Assembly: GCA_949752795.1 (NCBI GenBank) | Contig: OX457059.1 | Span: 174,108,242-174,172,241 of the forward strand | DNA length: 64,000 nucleotides | Source: Hyperoodon ampullatus | Lineage: Eukaryota; Chordata; Mammalia; Artiodactyla; Ziphiidae | Reading direction: 5' to 3' | In this document: one piece after another, positions 12,501-22,945 of the stretch | Position numbering within the stretch: position 1 is the first letter of the stretch | How the letters are laid out: every line of letters begins with the position of its first letter | Notes under the pieces: generated by a model | The model's database searches: none | What the model saw: the letters and a program-made list of their open reading frames with translations, nothing else | Told to the model about the DNA's origin: nothing | Translations under genes and position numbers: made by a program

Positions 12501-13300
12501 ACTGACTGGCAGGCGTCCACCCCGCGTCATCAACAGCGACGACACCTGGGTTTAGACACTCCTGCCGGGGATGCATGCTCTCCACCTGGATGCAGCAGAA
12601 TCCATGAAGTTGCAGGTAGTTAAAGACGGAGAGTAACAGAACACAGCACGTGTGCAGTCCTTCTTTGAGGTGTCGTGCAGGCCACAGGGGTGCAGATTGA
12701 GAAGACACAGGTTTTCAGTTACCCTAACTTCCCACTAGGGGGCGTGGTCTTCCCAGGACAGTTTGGTGGCCGTTTATTGGGGGTGAGGTCAAACTACCTA
12801 GAAATGGATGCAGGGGGATCCAGGCTGCTGGTAGTTTGTGGCTAGATATGGGATTTGGGGTGATCCTAAATTGGATTGTTATTAGTTAGGGAGTCTCTGC
12901 AATTCTCCTCTGCTTTTATTTAGACTAGGTCTCACAATGTGTGGAGATAAACATTTATAACAGAGGAAGACTGCTGATGTAAAGTATTGCCTGAGTTTCA
13001 ATCCCAATGTAAATGCTTCACTTTCTCAATCAGTAGGTGATTTTAGCAGGCTCCATGTGGATGGAAAACAGGCCAAGGTCCATGTAGACACCTTCCTGCT
13101 GACAATGAACTCTTATCACTCAAGGCTTAAACTTTTAGACGAAGTTTATGAAAATGAATACAGTAAATCTCCAAAAATGATTTATTACAGAAACTAGAAG
13201 CAAAAGTTAGAAAATCAGTGCATGCCTTTAGTAACATCCAAGAAGATATCACTTCTGTGAAGGAAACACAGAAAGTCGGAAGGAAAAAAACATGCTGAAA
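9503..13300. other. Unannotated intergenic DNA, partly GC-rich
   Basis: No exon or clear repeat seen. Moderately GC-rich parts lie at 10000-10350, 11140-11480 and 11830-12560. Opposite-strand frames of 110-172 codons (for example minus strand 10989-11507) overlap each other, are proline- and glycine-rich and have no domain, as expected by chance at this composition. A GGGGGCGTGG box near 12736 is isolated. Confidence 0.5.
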
Positions 13301-13309
13301 TTAAGAATA

Positions 13310-13526
13310 GGGCTTCCCTGGTGGCGCAGTGGTTGGGAGTCCGCCTGCCGATGCAGGGGACACGGGTTCGTGCCCCGGTCTGGGAAGATCCCACATGCCG
13401 CGGAGCGGCTGGGCCCGTGAGCCATGGCCACTGAGCCTGTGCTCCGGAGCCTGTGCTCCGCAAGGGGAGAGGCCACAACAGTGAGAGGCCCGCCTACCGC
13501 AAAAAAAAAAAAAAAAAAAAAAAAAA
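13310..13526 (+). mobile_element. CHR-2-type SINE (tRNA-derived)
   Basis: Full-length copy starting GGGCTTCCCTGGTGGCGCAG. The RNA polymerase III box A lies in the first 25 bases and a box-B-like GGGTTCGTGCC at 13363. It ends in an uninterrupted A-run of 26. A short target-site duplication, AAGAATA, flanks it (13303-13309 and 13525-13531). It has no coding capacity and relies on LINE machinery. The long pure A-tail and intact CpGs indicate a recent insertion. Confidence 0.95.
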
Positions 13527-13687
13527 GAATAAAAAAGTTAATAGACACCTGTATAGAGATCACTATAAACCAAACACTGGAGCTTATAAATATTAACAAG
13601 TCAATCTTTGCAACAATCCTATAAATAGGAATCATTATTATCTTCATGTCTCAGATGATAAAATTGAGGCTCAGAAAGTAAGTGGTT

Positions 13688-13901
13688 GGGCTTCCCTGGT
13701 GGCGCAGTGGTTGCGAGTCCGCCTGCCGATGCAGGAGACACGGGTTCGTGCCCCGGTCTGGGAAGATCCCACATGCTGCGGAGCGGCTGGGCCCGTGAGC
13801 CATGGCCGCTGAGCCTGCGCGTCCAGAACCTGTGCTCCACAGCGGGAGAGGCCACAACAGTGAGAGGCCCGCGTACCGCAAAAAAAAAAAAAAAAAAAAA
13901 A
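13688..13901 (+). mobile_element. CHR-2-type SINE with exact 16-bp target duplication
   Basis: Same structure as the copy 378 bp upstream: GGGCTTCCCTGGTGGCGCAG start, box-B-like GGGTTCGTGCC at 13742, A-tail of about 21. It is flanked by the perfect direct repeat AGAAAGTAAGTGGTTG (13673-13688 and 13901-13916). A third copy of 13 of those bases lies at 14604-14616, beyond the adjacent LINE-1. The SINE therefore landed in the left flank of an existing LINE-1 insertion. Confidence 0.96.
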
Positions 13902-13916
13902 GAAAGTAAGTGGTTG

Positions 13917-14603
13917 ATTGGTACATATATACAATGGAATACTACTCAGCCATAAAAAAGAACAAAATAATGCCATTTCCAGCAACATGGATGGACCTAG
14001 AGATTGCTGTACTGAGTGAAGTAAGTCTGACAGAGGACAAATATCATATGATATCGCTTATATGTGGAATCAAAAAAAATGGTACAAATGAACTTATTTA
14101 CAAACCAGAAATAGAGACAGACATAGAAAAAAACTTACAGTTACCAGGGGGAAAAGGGAGGCGGGATAAATTGGGAGGTTCGGATTGACAAATACACACG
14201 ACTATATATAAAATAGGTAACTAATAAGGACCTACTGTAGAGCACAGGGAACACTATTCAATACTCTGTAATGGCCTCTATGGGAAATGAATCTAAAAGA
14301 GTGTAGATATATAACTGATTTACTTTGCTGTACAACTGAAACTAACACAACATTGTAAATCAACTATACTCCAATAATTTTTTTTTTCTTTTTTTGCCGT
14401 AAGCGGGCCTCTCACTGTTGTGGCTTCTCCCGTTGTGGAGCACAGGCTCCGGACGCGCAGACCCAGAGGCCATGGCCCACGGGCCCAGCCGCTCAGCGTC
14501 ATGCGGGATCCTCCCGGACCGGGGCATGAACCCACGTCCCCCGCATCAGCAGGCGGACTCCCAACCACTGCGCCACCAGGGAAGCCCTAAATTTTTTTTT
14601 TTT
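13917..14603 (+). mobile_element. 5'-truncated LINE-1 3' end, interrupted by an antisense SINE
   Basis: Sense LINE-1 tail. Its first part encodes the end of ORF2: ACAATGGAATACTACTCAGC and AACATGGATGGACCTAGAGA. The 3' UTR follows (TTACAGTTACCAGGGGG, GACCTACTGTAGAGCACAGG) and it ends near ATTGTAAATCAACTATACTC at 14353-14372. The young antisense SINE at 14378-14587 sits in its tail, and a remnant of AT-rich tail follows at 14588-14603. Direct repeats AAGTAAGTGGTTG at 13904-13916 and 14604-14616 are its target-site duplication. It is a retrotransposition product that lost everything upstream of the ORF2 end. Confidence 0.9.
14378..14587 (-). mobile_element. CHR-2-type SINE, antisense, in a LINE-1 tail
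   Basis: Reverse complement of the young SINE: an interrupted T-run at 14378-14395, then GCCGTAAGCGGGCCTCTCAC, ending CACCAGGGAAGCCC. The box-B region reads GGGGCATGAACCCACGTCCC, with the core shifted from the usual GAACC-CGTGT form. Insertion was into the A-rich end of the LINE-1, the preferred landing site for such elements. Confidence 0.94.
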
Positions 14604-14619
14604 AAGTAAGTGGTTGAGT

Positions 14620-16815
14620 TATTTCCAGAGCCCATGCTCTTAATAACCGAAGTCTCTGCCCAATTAGGAGTTGGGCAAAGGTCAAAGCCCCGTCTAAGAT
14701 TTCCATCCACCTGGAGACTTTGTTCCTTGCCCAAATCCCTGAAAACTGCGGTACCCAGCACAAACTGCTGTTGGAGATCTTTCAGCCTCTTCCCAATCCA
14801 GGGTCTAAAGTGATTTCCTGGCGGAGCTGATGGAGTCTCTGAGGATGCCTACCTATTGGCAGCCCTTGCTTACTGCCCTGGGGCTTGGGGGATGTGCAGT
14901 TTCTCATCAGATATATAATCCTTGTTGCCTCAAGCAGCTGGATTTGAACCATCAGGGTGAAGCATCCAAAGTTTTGCTTGTCATGGGCCCTGTGTATCAT
15001 AATCAAAGGACAGAGAGTGAAAGAGGTTCAAACAGCTCTTGATCATTTTCCAACTAGGTTCTGTGTCACTAGGGAAAGCTTACCTCTTTCCTGTGATTTA
15101 CATTTTTATGCAGTTTGGATATCTTTTTTGACTTTTAAATGCTTTCCCTTTGCCATCATGAAATGAAATATACACACGCATACACAGGAAGAGTTGGGGG
15201 TCACAAAACATGCCCTTGCTTAACCTTTGGAAACTGTAAGACTCGGTACCTTCCCATCTTGAAACTGAAGGATGCCTCACATGCCAAGTTCCACGTGGGC
15301 ATCAGCAGCTGGGAGGGAGGGTCTACCAACTCATGAAATTTAGTTTCTCAAGGATTTTATTCCACAGCCAGAGACCCAAGAAAGCTTAATAAGCCTACTG
15401 TTGTATGTGGCAATTAAAAGAGCTCTTGAAATATGTTTGAAAGAATAATACAGCTCATGACTCAAAGCTTCCTGCTTCTCATTTGGGAAAAATTTACCAA
15501 GGACCCCAAGTGTTCAGTGTCACTTTAGACACATTTAAGATGAATTACCATGATGTATGCCAATTGTTTCTGTAAAAATAAGAAGTGTCTGATTTGGGAG
15601 CAGTAAGTGTTGTGCTTTATTAAAAACAAGAAAAAACAGGAGACCCTGAGGTCCAGCTAATGAGGATGAACCAGCAGGGTTAACCCAGGTGCCCAAGTTC
15701 ATAAGCCAGCAGCCCTGGTGAGGAAAGGGCTTCAGAGAGGCCGACACCCCTCATGGAATGCTTGGTTTGGCAAAATCTTTTACTAACGTTATTACATGAG
15801 GGTGTGTAAACAGGACCCAGACACAAAGTTCGGGTAGGGGATCTTGATTCCTAAGCTTGAAGAAAAGAGTCATTGTCTTTGAATTAACAGGGAGTGGAGT
15901 CTTCATGGTCTCCTCGTGTGTCTCTTACACAAAACTGCACCCTCAAGTGTGTCCTCATCCTTCTTCTATTATATTAGCCCAGTGCTGGTCTGTTTAAAAA
16001 CATATGTTCACCTTATCTTTCCAAAGGAATTTGATGCAGACCATTAGTTTGAACGGTCTGTGAGTCTCCATACAATTTCAAAATTCTATTTTCTTGTGCC
16101 CATTGGGCTAGGGACACCTGCAGATGCTTTTCAGGTATTCAGGCTGCAGAAAGCAGAGGAAGTCCTAGTGGCTGGGGCCCTGAGCAGGCGCATCTGTATT
16201 GTCTAGTCAGCAATCCATGGGTGAGAGTAAAACTTTTACTTTCAGTAGCCTAGAATATGGTTTCCTGAAAGTGGTTGTTAATAAATAATAAACAAATGTG
16301 CCCCACTGGCCTTTCTGAACTGTTCAAGCATGAGTATATTTGGTATCTGGGACAGACATTTTGGGGTTTGAGGTGATAACTCTGAGAAGTCAGAAGATCC
16401 GCTATAAAGGGGGGTAATTATAATTCAGTGATTTCTAATTGGGTAGTTGATTCCACATGGGCGGTTGTCAGCGTCTTCAAAAGGGGAGCTCTTTGCACAT
16501 GTGTTTCCCCTCCTTGGGATGCTGATGGACCCAGGCTGGGGCACCTTCCTGGTGGGACAAAGGTGAGAGCCAGTGTTGTAACCTTTGACCTAGGGCTCCA
16601 GGATTGACAGACGAGGAAACTGTCTCCCATGTTCACCTCGCCCCCCAAAATTCTGTTTCTAGTGAATATAGCAATTATTTTCCCTTGTAAATAGATAGGT
16701 TTTTGTTGGAGAGATGGCATACGCAGAAAGATATTTTCTCCCTTCTAGGTGGTTTCAGTTATAACAAAGGTATGTAGAACAAATGAAGCTTAAAAGCAGG
16801 TACAATTTTAAATTG
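14620..16815. other. Unannotated intergenic DNA
   Basis: No gene, RNA or clear repeat recognised. Open frames are at most about 100 codons. Confidence 0.5.
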
Positions 16816-16822
16816 GTTTGAT

Positions 16823-17025
16823 AGCATTTGGGCTTTGGAACCTCTTTCAGGAACAAATCCAGCCGTTTCCACGTCCCACTTCTAGCTGTGGCTGAGCGAG
16901 GACCTCTCTGTGACTCCATCTCCTCACCTACAAAATGTGGGAAGTAACACCCCACAGAGTGGTGTTAAACATGCCAACTAGGAGTGAAGTGCCTATTTTT
17001 CTGTTCATTCTAATCATTGTACAAT
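16823..17025 (+). repeat. MIR (SINE), nearly complete
   Basis: Landmarks in the right order: ATAGCATTTGGGCTTTGGAA, the tRNA-derived middle with a decayed box B, CCACTTCTAGCTGTGGCTGA, then CTCCATCTCCTCACCTACAAAATGT in decayed form and the 3' GTGTTAAACATGCC part. Divergence is that of an old mammal-wide element. Confidence 0.8.
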
Positions 17026-17764
17026 TATTACACTGGGTACATAGGGTGCCTGATGAGAACGGACGTTGACAGGTCACATTCACATGCTGAAGGAGCTCAA
17101 TGGGCAGCCAAAGGGGAGATTCCGGTCGTAAGAGCCTCACTGTCCTGCAGCACTCCCAGAACTTGACAACAACTATTTTCAAGTCCACCTTTGTCCACAA
17201 CAAGCTTTTAATTTTTTCATTGATAAGCAGAGAATAAACGCACAAAACATAGGACCTTGAATGTGAAGAAACACTTAGCAGATGGAACCATGCCAAAATC
17301 CACCTGAAAAGCCAACTCGACACCTGAAACCCCATCTGCTCACAATGCAGGGGCAGACCCTTGGGCCTTGGGAAGTGCACTTTAAGGAGTTTATGGAAAC
17401 TTCTGGAACAAAACTTTTAGTCTTGACATGACTCATTATTGCAGAATGTACAACCGTCCTGAGCAAGTTGCTCTCAGTGACAAGGACCAGTGGGGAGCTG
17501 CCCTCATAGGGGGTCGGGCACACAGGGACCCACCATCAGGGCTTCACGGGTACATCCTACTCTTACTGCCGTTAGGATGTTTATTCAAAACGCCCGTTTA
17601 CTTACGGTTCATTTTGATTGATTGAAATGTTGAACACACTAGCAAGTATAAGCAAAGCCCATTGCCTTTCTTTACAGATAAAATGGGAGAAAGCTCTCTT
17701 GCTGTGTGCAAATCCAGGAAGCTGTGGAAATGTGTGGACAGACCAACCTCCAGCCGTGATAGTC

Positions 17765-18195
17765 TGCTCAGGCTGTCAGGAGAAACTATTACAGATTGGG
17801 TGGCTTAAGTAATAGAAATGTATTTTCTCATGGTTCTGGAGGATGGACATCCAAGATCAAGGTCTGAAAAGGTCTGTGTCTGGTGAGATCTCTCTTACTG
17901 GTCTGCAGATGGCTGTCTTCTCTCTGTGTCTCTCCTTGGTATGTGCACATTGTGAGGTGTGGCAGGGAGAGGAGAGAGAAAGACAGGGAGAGAGATCGAT
18001 AGACACACAGACACAGAGACAGAGAGAGCTGTGGTGTCTCTTCTTATGAGGACACCAACCTTATAGGATAAGGGCCCCACCTTATGACCTCATTTAACCC
18101 TAATCACTTCCTTACATGCCGCCACACTGGGGGGTAGGGCTTCAACATATGGATTTGGGGATGAACACATTGCTAGTTAATTCACAGCACCACCT
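17765..18195 (-). repeat. MLT1-type LTR (ERVL-MaLR), antisense
   Basis: Read on the plus strand it is the reverse of a MaLR LTR. The left end is TAGTCTGCTCAGGCTGTCAG, then GGGTGGCTTAAGTAATAGAA and TGGTTCTGGAGGATGGACAT. The right end is GGCTTCAACATATGGATTTG. A GAGA/GACA-rich patch at 17968-18030 lies inside. It has no coding capacity. Confidence 0.85.
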
Positions 18196-18199
18196 TAGA

Positions 18200-20770
18200 A
18201 GCCTTCATCACATTGGTAAGCACTTCCAGGTCAACAAAGAATGAAAAAAAATGTACATTTTCAACAATATCAATCCCAGGAAAGAATAAAAATCAACTTA
18301 AATTCCAGCTGTACTGTGAACCTCCTGATGGTCAGCCCAGGAAATTAAAACTACAGGCCCTCTGAACATGTAAATTTTGTTGAGCTAAAAACCAAACCAG
18401 CCTTCTTTAATTGTGACACGTCATCATGAAATGAAACCTGTTGTGGACCAGAGAGACCCCTGTCTGTGTCTTGCCCTCACCAGGCACATTGACTCAACAG
18501 GACAAGTGCTTGGGATCAACCATACGTATTTTCCTTACAGTCAGGGAGAGGTCGATCTTAAAATACCAGTACACATTAGCTTGATGGGATCCTTTACAGC
18601 ATGGTCCCATGGGGCCCTCTGTGCAGAAAGACATGCTAGGGAAACCTATTCCAAGTTACTGTGGGCAGACTGTTGAAATCGAGCCCGGTCGCAGTGGCTG
18701 AACACTCCCCAGACGGCCCGCGGTCGGACTCCGGAATGTACTAGTTGTCTTTTCTCCAAAATCAGACCCAGAACCGGGGATTTGAAAGGCTCTGTCTCCT
18801 GCAGACAAGTGGCTACTGGTTCTGACCTGCAGAAAGAGGAAGTTATCCGCCTCCAGGCAGCAGGCATTGGGTGTCAGCCTCTTACTGAAGACATAAGCGA
18901 AATGGCAGGTGGTTAACAGCTCACCAAGTAACATTGGCCTGTGTCCAGTATTCACTGTGAATTAGGAAGGTTTCAAGACAATTTTAAGACAAAAGGCGGT
19001 TTTTGTCTTTCTTTATACATTTATAAACAACCATAGGGGAGAAATTCTAAAGTTTCCAAGTCAAAGCATCTGAGGTGTATGGTGAAAATTTGCTGATCTT
19101 AAGGGCACAGAGGAAGGAAAAAAGGGGTCTAAATAAATTGTCATTGGAAAACGATGACAATGCTATTTAACAAGATGCCTTTGAGTTTAAAAATTGAAAT
19201 GTCTGCCCTACATTAAGGTATAAGAAACAATATTCAATTAGACATTTATGAAATGTGCTATGAAGATTTCCAACAGAACTTTCCATTTGCTAACATAGAT
19301 ATTAATGAGTGATATAAAACATGAGAAATGTGACTTGCTGGTTCTATAATGTGTGCCATGTTGATTTTCTGTATGATCTGCTGTAAGATATGCAGAGTTA
19401 TGGTCTGTTTTGACTAATGCACTTTCTCACACAGGGTAGTGAGGTAGAGGGTGATTGGGAAATAGCTGGATTGAGACTCCACTTTCTTCAACCTCTAGGT
19501 GTGACTCACCCAGGGTTTGTGGTCAGCAGTGGTGGGAGACAACTCTTGCTAGCTTGGGTGAAGAAGGACTGTAGCTCCGAGCTGGTGGGGGACCAGTGAG
19601 AAATGTGAGCAGGGCAAAGGGCATGAGGGTGCATGTGGGACACCCTGCTGCTGACTTTCCCTCTGTCCCTGTGGGCAAGCCCCAAAGGGCCCAGCAGATA
19701 TTGAGACCCTCCCTAAAAACACAAGTTTTGGGTAAGAAGGTCACACACCAAGCCTCTGGCTTCCAGGGAACAGGGGAGGAAAGATGTACCCACTTGGCCT
19801 CCATTATGGGAGGCATGGGCTACTGTGCCCTCAACACTACACACAATGGAGAATTCCACGCAAAGAAGAAAGAGGTTTGATTGATGGATGGCAGGAAATA
19901 GAAAATGACCAACATTCCCTGGAAGAATTTCATTACAGAGAACTTTGAAAATGCTTTAATAGCAAGGATTGGCTGAGAAAAACTAAGTCTTCACAGAAAA
20001 CTATATTATGCACATTATATGTATTAAGCACTTTAGATGTTCAGTGACTATTCTGATGATTCAGCTATACCACCGGGAGATGCCTGGTAGACCAGATGCC
20101 TCTCCTTGGCAAGCGAGCTGAACACAGATTGGAAACTGAAAAGTAGTGAAGTTCTAATATCAAGATGTGGACTTGAGGGGACAAGTCTTAAAGGAGGGTG
20201 TGCTCCTACAGTGATGGGGTAAAGGATTTAGAAATACAAAGTAGCCCTAACACTTAACCCAGGCTTAAGAAACATGTGCTTATGTAATGGACATGCTTCA
20301 TTCAAACCAAAGAGAACAGAGGAATGCAGGCCAGGGGGACAGTTCTTTGGGAGGCTGTAGACAGGTGTGTATAGTGCTGCTGGGCCAACATGCCCGACCA
20401 AGTGCTCCTTCCCCAGCAGAGACCATGGTGTATGTGAGGAGGTGTAAGTGAGGAGCAGACCAGTCTGTAAACAGCAGAAATGCTGATGTCTACCCACAGG
20501 GGAGGCCAAGCTGTGGTTTCTAGCAGGGCTGAGCACTGCACCTAGAAAGCAAAGTGGAAGTAATGTTGAAAATGCTAAATCTTGAAGAAAATACCATTTT
20601 CTTGGAATAACCTAATCTTTCAGGGTGTTGTTGCTGGATACAATGCCAAGATTGGTGAGCCTCTGTTAAAACAAGGATGGGTGAACATGAAATCACTTCA
20701 CAAAATTAAGGCAAATTGTCCACCCACCTGTTGGGCTGCACCCTGCAGGCCTACAAGGCCTGTGCTTGCC
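18200..20770. other. Unannotated intergenic DNA
   Basis: No gene or confident repeat. An AT-rich stretch at 19000-19420 and isolated frames below 105 codons are the only notable properties. Confidence 0.5.
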
Positions 20771-20774
20771 CAGC

Positions 20775-21060
20775 TGTAAGACCGAAGAAAGAGCTGGGAG
20801 TCAGCAACAGAGACATCAGTGGTTTAATGGTTGGGGAGCTTACCCGTCTCAGGCAGTGACCTGGAGCTACACCCCACTGTGTACGGTGGACTGCGGGCAG
20901 AACATGAGTCTTTGCTCCCGGTGGGGGGATGTTATATCAGGTGGCTCATTAGTTACCAGGGAAACCAGCAGAGGGGTTCACCCCTCACTGCTCCTTTGAT
21001 AAGAACAATCATCAGCTGGGGACTGAGGCAACTACACAGGACGGTCACTCAGGTGAGTAG
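20775..21060 (-). repeat. Possible antisense LTR end
   Basis: On the minus strand the sequence has a polyadenylation signal ATTAAA (20823-20828). It is followed by TGTCTCTGTTGCTGACTCCC and TTTCTTCGGTCTTACA, which resembles an LTR R/U5 end closing in CA at 20775. I could not locate the other LTR end, a 4-6 bp target duplication, a primer-binding site or internal retroviral sequence. The call rests on style only and the right limit is a guess. Confidence 0.35.
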
Positions 21061-22140
21061 GTGTAGGTGATGCACACATTGGTCAGGCAGGGGATGGACA
21101 GAGAACAAGGGAACAGCCATCTTGAGTGGCCTGACCCTACCTCACCTGACCCTCTTCACATAGGCTTAAGTTTTATAGCTGAGAGGTGTCCTCATGAGCA
21201 CAGTGATCAGAATGGGACACGGGAGAGTTTGGTGTTGATGAGGTACCAGAAGGGTGTGATAGGCCTGGGGCACAGATTTCTCTTGGGATTGGCTAACCTG
21301 GTAGGGCACTGAATTGATGACTCAGACACACAACATCATGTTTCTTAGTGCTCGTGGGAGAGGCATGACAAAAAGAAGGTTGCAGGATGAGAGATGCACT
21401 TTAATGAATAAAGACAGGGCCATTAGTGAGCAGAGAGCCAATTGTAGGCTCCCAGTGGTGGCAAACTCACCTTGAGGTCTAGCAAATGCACTTAGTGCCC
21501 CTGGCCTGTGTTTGCACATCTACAAAGAGTAGCACTTGGAACAGATACATTGTTCTCCTAAAGCTCTGCATTAGTAAGAATCCTTCCTAGGAATTCCCCT
21601 CTGGGCTGGCTTGGTAACCCCATCCATCTTCTCCCTAACCAACCAAGTGGCACCTGGGTAAACTGCAGTGAGATGTAGCTGCCCATTCTGTGAACTCTTA
21701 GGGTGAGTCAGGGCAATCAATTACCCAGGAAAACTAAGGCACCTCTTCGTCTGAGGGCTACTGTTTACTGACTTAAGAGTAGTCTTGACTGAAGGAAGAG
21801 AATTCCCTGGGTTGTCCTATACTTACCAGGACTTTTGAGTTTATGGAGAAGAATGAGATATTCATAAATAATTAAGGAAGTTCAAGACAATGACTCAGGT
21901 GCTATGAGGCTTCTTGAGGGTTGTAATCAGGGAACCATCAGTAGAACCCTTCTCCTTTGAATCCTCAATACTCTCATCTGGTTGGGAGCTGAGCGTTCTT
22001 TCCTTTACTTGCTGCTCCCCGTGCCAGGCCACCCAGCCAAACACTCATATCTAATCGTAAGACAGCTGTTGAGTTGAAAAGGGCCGATGCATGACTGCCC
22101 ATCCCTTTCTCTCCCAATCTCAAAACCAATCAACATATAA
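21061..22140. other. Unannotated intergenic DNA
   Basis: No gene or repeat recognised. Frames are at most 81 codons. Confidence 0.5.
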
Positions 22141-22152
22141 GACAGGGTATGG

Positions 22153-22454
22153 GGGACTTCCCTGGTGGTGCAGTGGTTAAGAATCTGCCTGCCAATGCTG
22201 GGGACACAGGTTCGGTCCCTGGTCCAGGAAGATCCCACATTCCACAGAGCAACTAAGCCTGTGCACCACAGCTACTGAGCCTGTGTGTCACAACTACTGA
22301 AGCCTGCTCATCTAGAGCCCATGCTCCACAACAAGAGAAGCCACCGCAATGAGAAGCCTGCGCACTGCAATGAAGATTAGCCCCGACTTGTCACAACTAG
22401 AGAAAGCCTGCAGGCAGCAATGTAAACCCAACGCAGCCAAAAAAAAAAAAAAAG
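22153..22454 (+). mobile_element. CHR-1-type SINE, longer and older
   Basis: Starts GGACTTCCCTGGTGGTGCAG, with box-B-like GGTTCGGTCCC at 22210 and a second half rich in ACTACTGA, GAGAAGCC and GCAATGAAGA motifs that the young short copies lack. It ends in an A-run at 22439-22454. An imperfect target duplication flanks it: AAGACAGGGTATGG at 22139-22152 and AAGACGGTATGG at 22453-22464. More CpG loss than the short copies fits an older insertion. Confidence 0.9.
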
Positions 22455-22844
22455 ACGGTATGGAAGCAAAATGTCTCTCCTATTTCTGATGAAGGTGAAT
22501 AGACAAGGGGCATTTGATCAGCACCAAAGGGGTTTACCAAGGCTTCTTCCTAAAAACAGCCAGACTGGCCATGTGTCATGTGTGGGTGTGGACTCAAGAC
22601 TACGTGGTAAAGAGACAAAACAACCAAGTACCCTGCAGCTCAGAAAAGAGGAGGAAGGGAGGAGCTTAGCAGGACAAGATCGCATCCCCTCCCGAATCTG
22701 TCAGTTGGTTAATTCTTCCCTTGAGGATGAGTCATTCAGGGGTGGAAAGAAAGACCAGGAGGCTCACTTCTTTGGAAACAATTATGGGGAGATGGAATTC
22801 CCACTTTATCTGCCTTTTGAAGGATGAACTTGGCAGATGGAAAT

Positions 22845-22945
22845 AATAAGCTCAGTGTCATTGTAAAGATTGAAAGAGATGATCTAATATATAAAACTCA
22901 TCTAGCAAAGTGGCCGGCACACAGGGAGTGCTCAAAAATATTAAC
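22845..22945 (+). repeat. MIR 3' half
   Basis: GTAAAGATTGAAAGAGATGA, then GTGGCCGGCACACAGGGAGT and GCTCAAAAATATT, follow the 3' part of a MIR. The 5' tRNA-derived part is missing or unrecognisable. Confidence 0.75.

Noticed and set aside
12400..12560. Possible CpG island or promoter
   Set aside because: Some CpGs occur (CGTCGGAG, GCGACGTGGCCGAGC), but the patch is short and not followed by any exon-like sequence.
13433..13460. Perfect tandem GAGCCTGTGCTCCG x2 inside the first SINE
   Set aside because: Other copies have GAGCCTGCGCGTCCGGAGCCTGTGCTCCG at the same place, so this is CpG decay and small change in a family-wide imperfect repeat, not a new duplication.
13215..13988. Many frames of 60-130 codons in both strands around the SINEs, also at 33361-33786, 41824-42284 and 63058-63358
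   Set aside because: All lie inside SINE copies and are readings of the tRNA-derived sequence in different frames. They recur wherever the SINE does.
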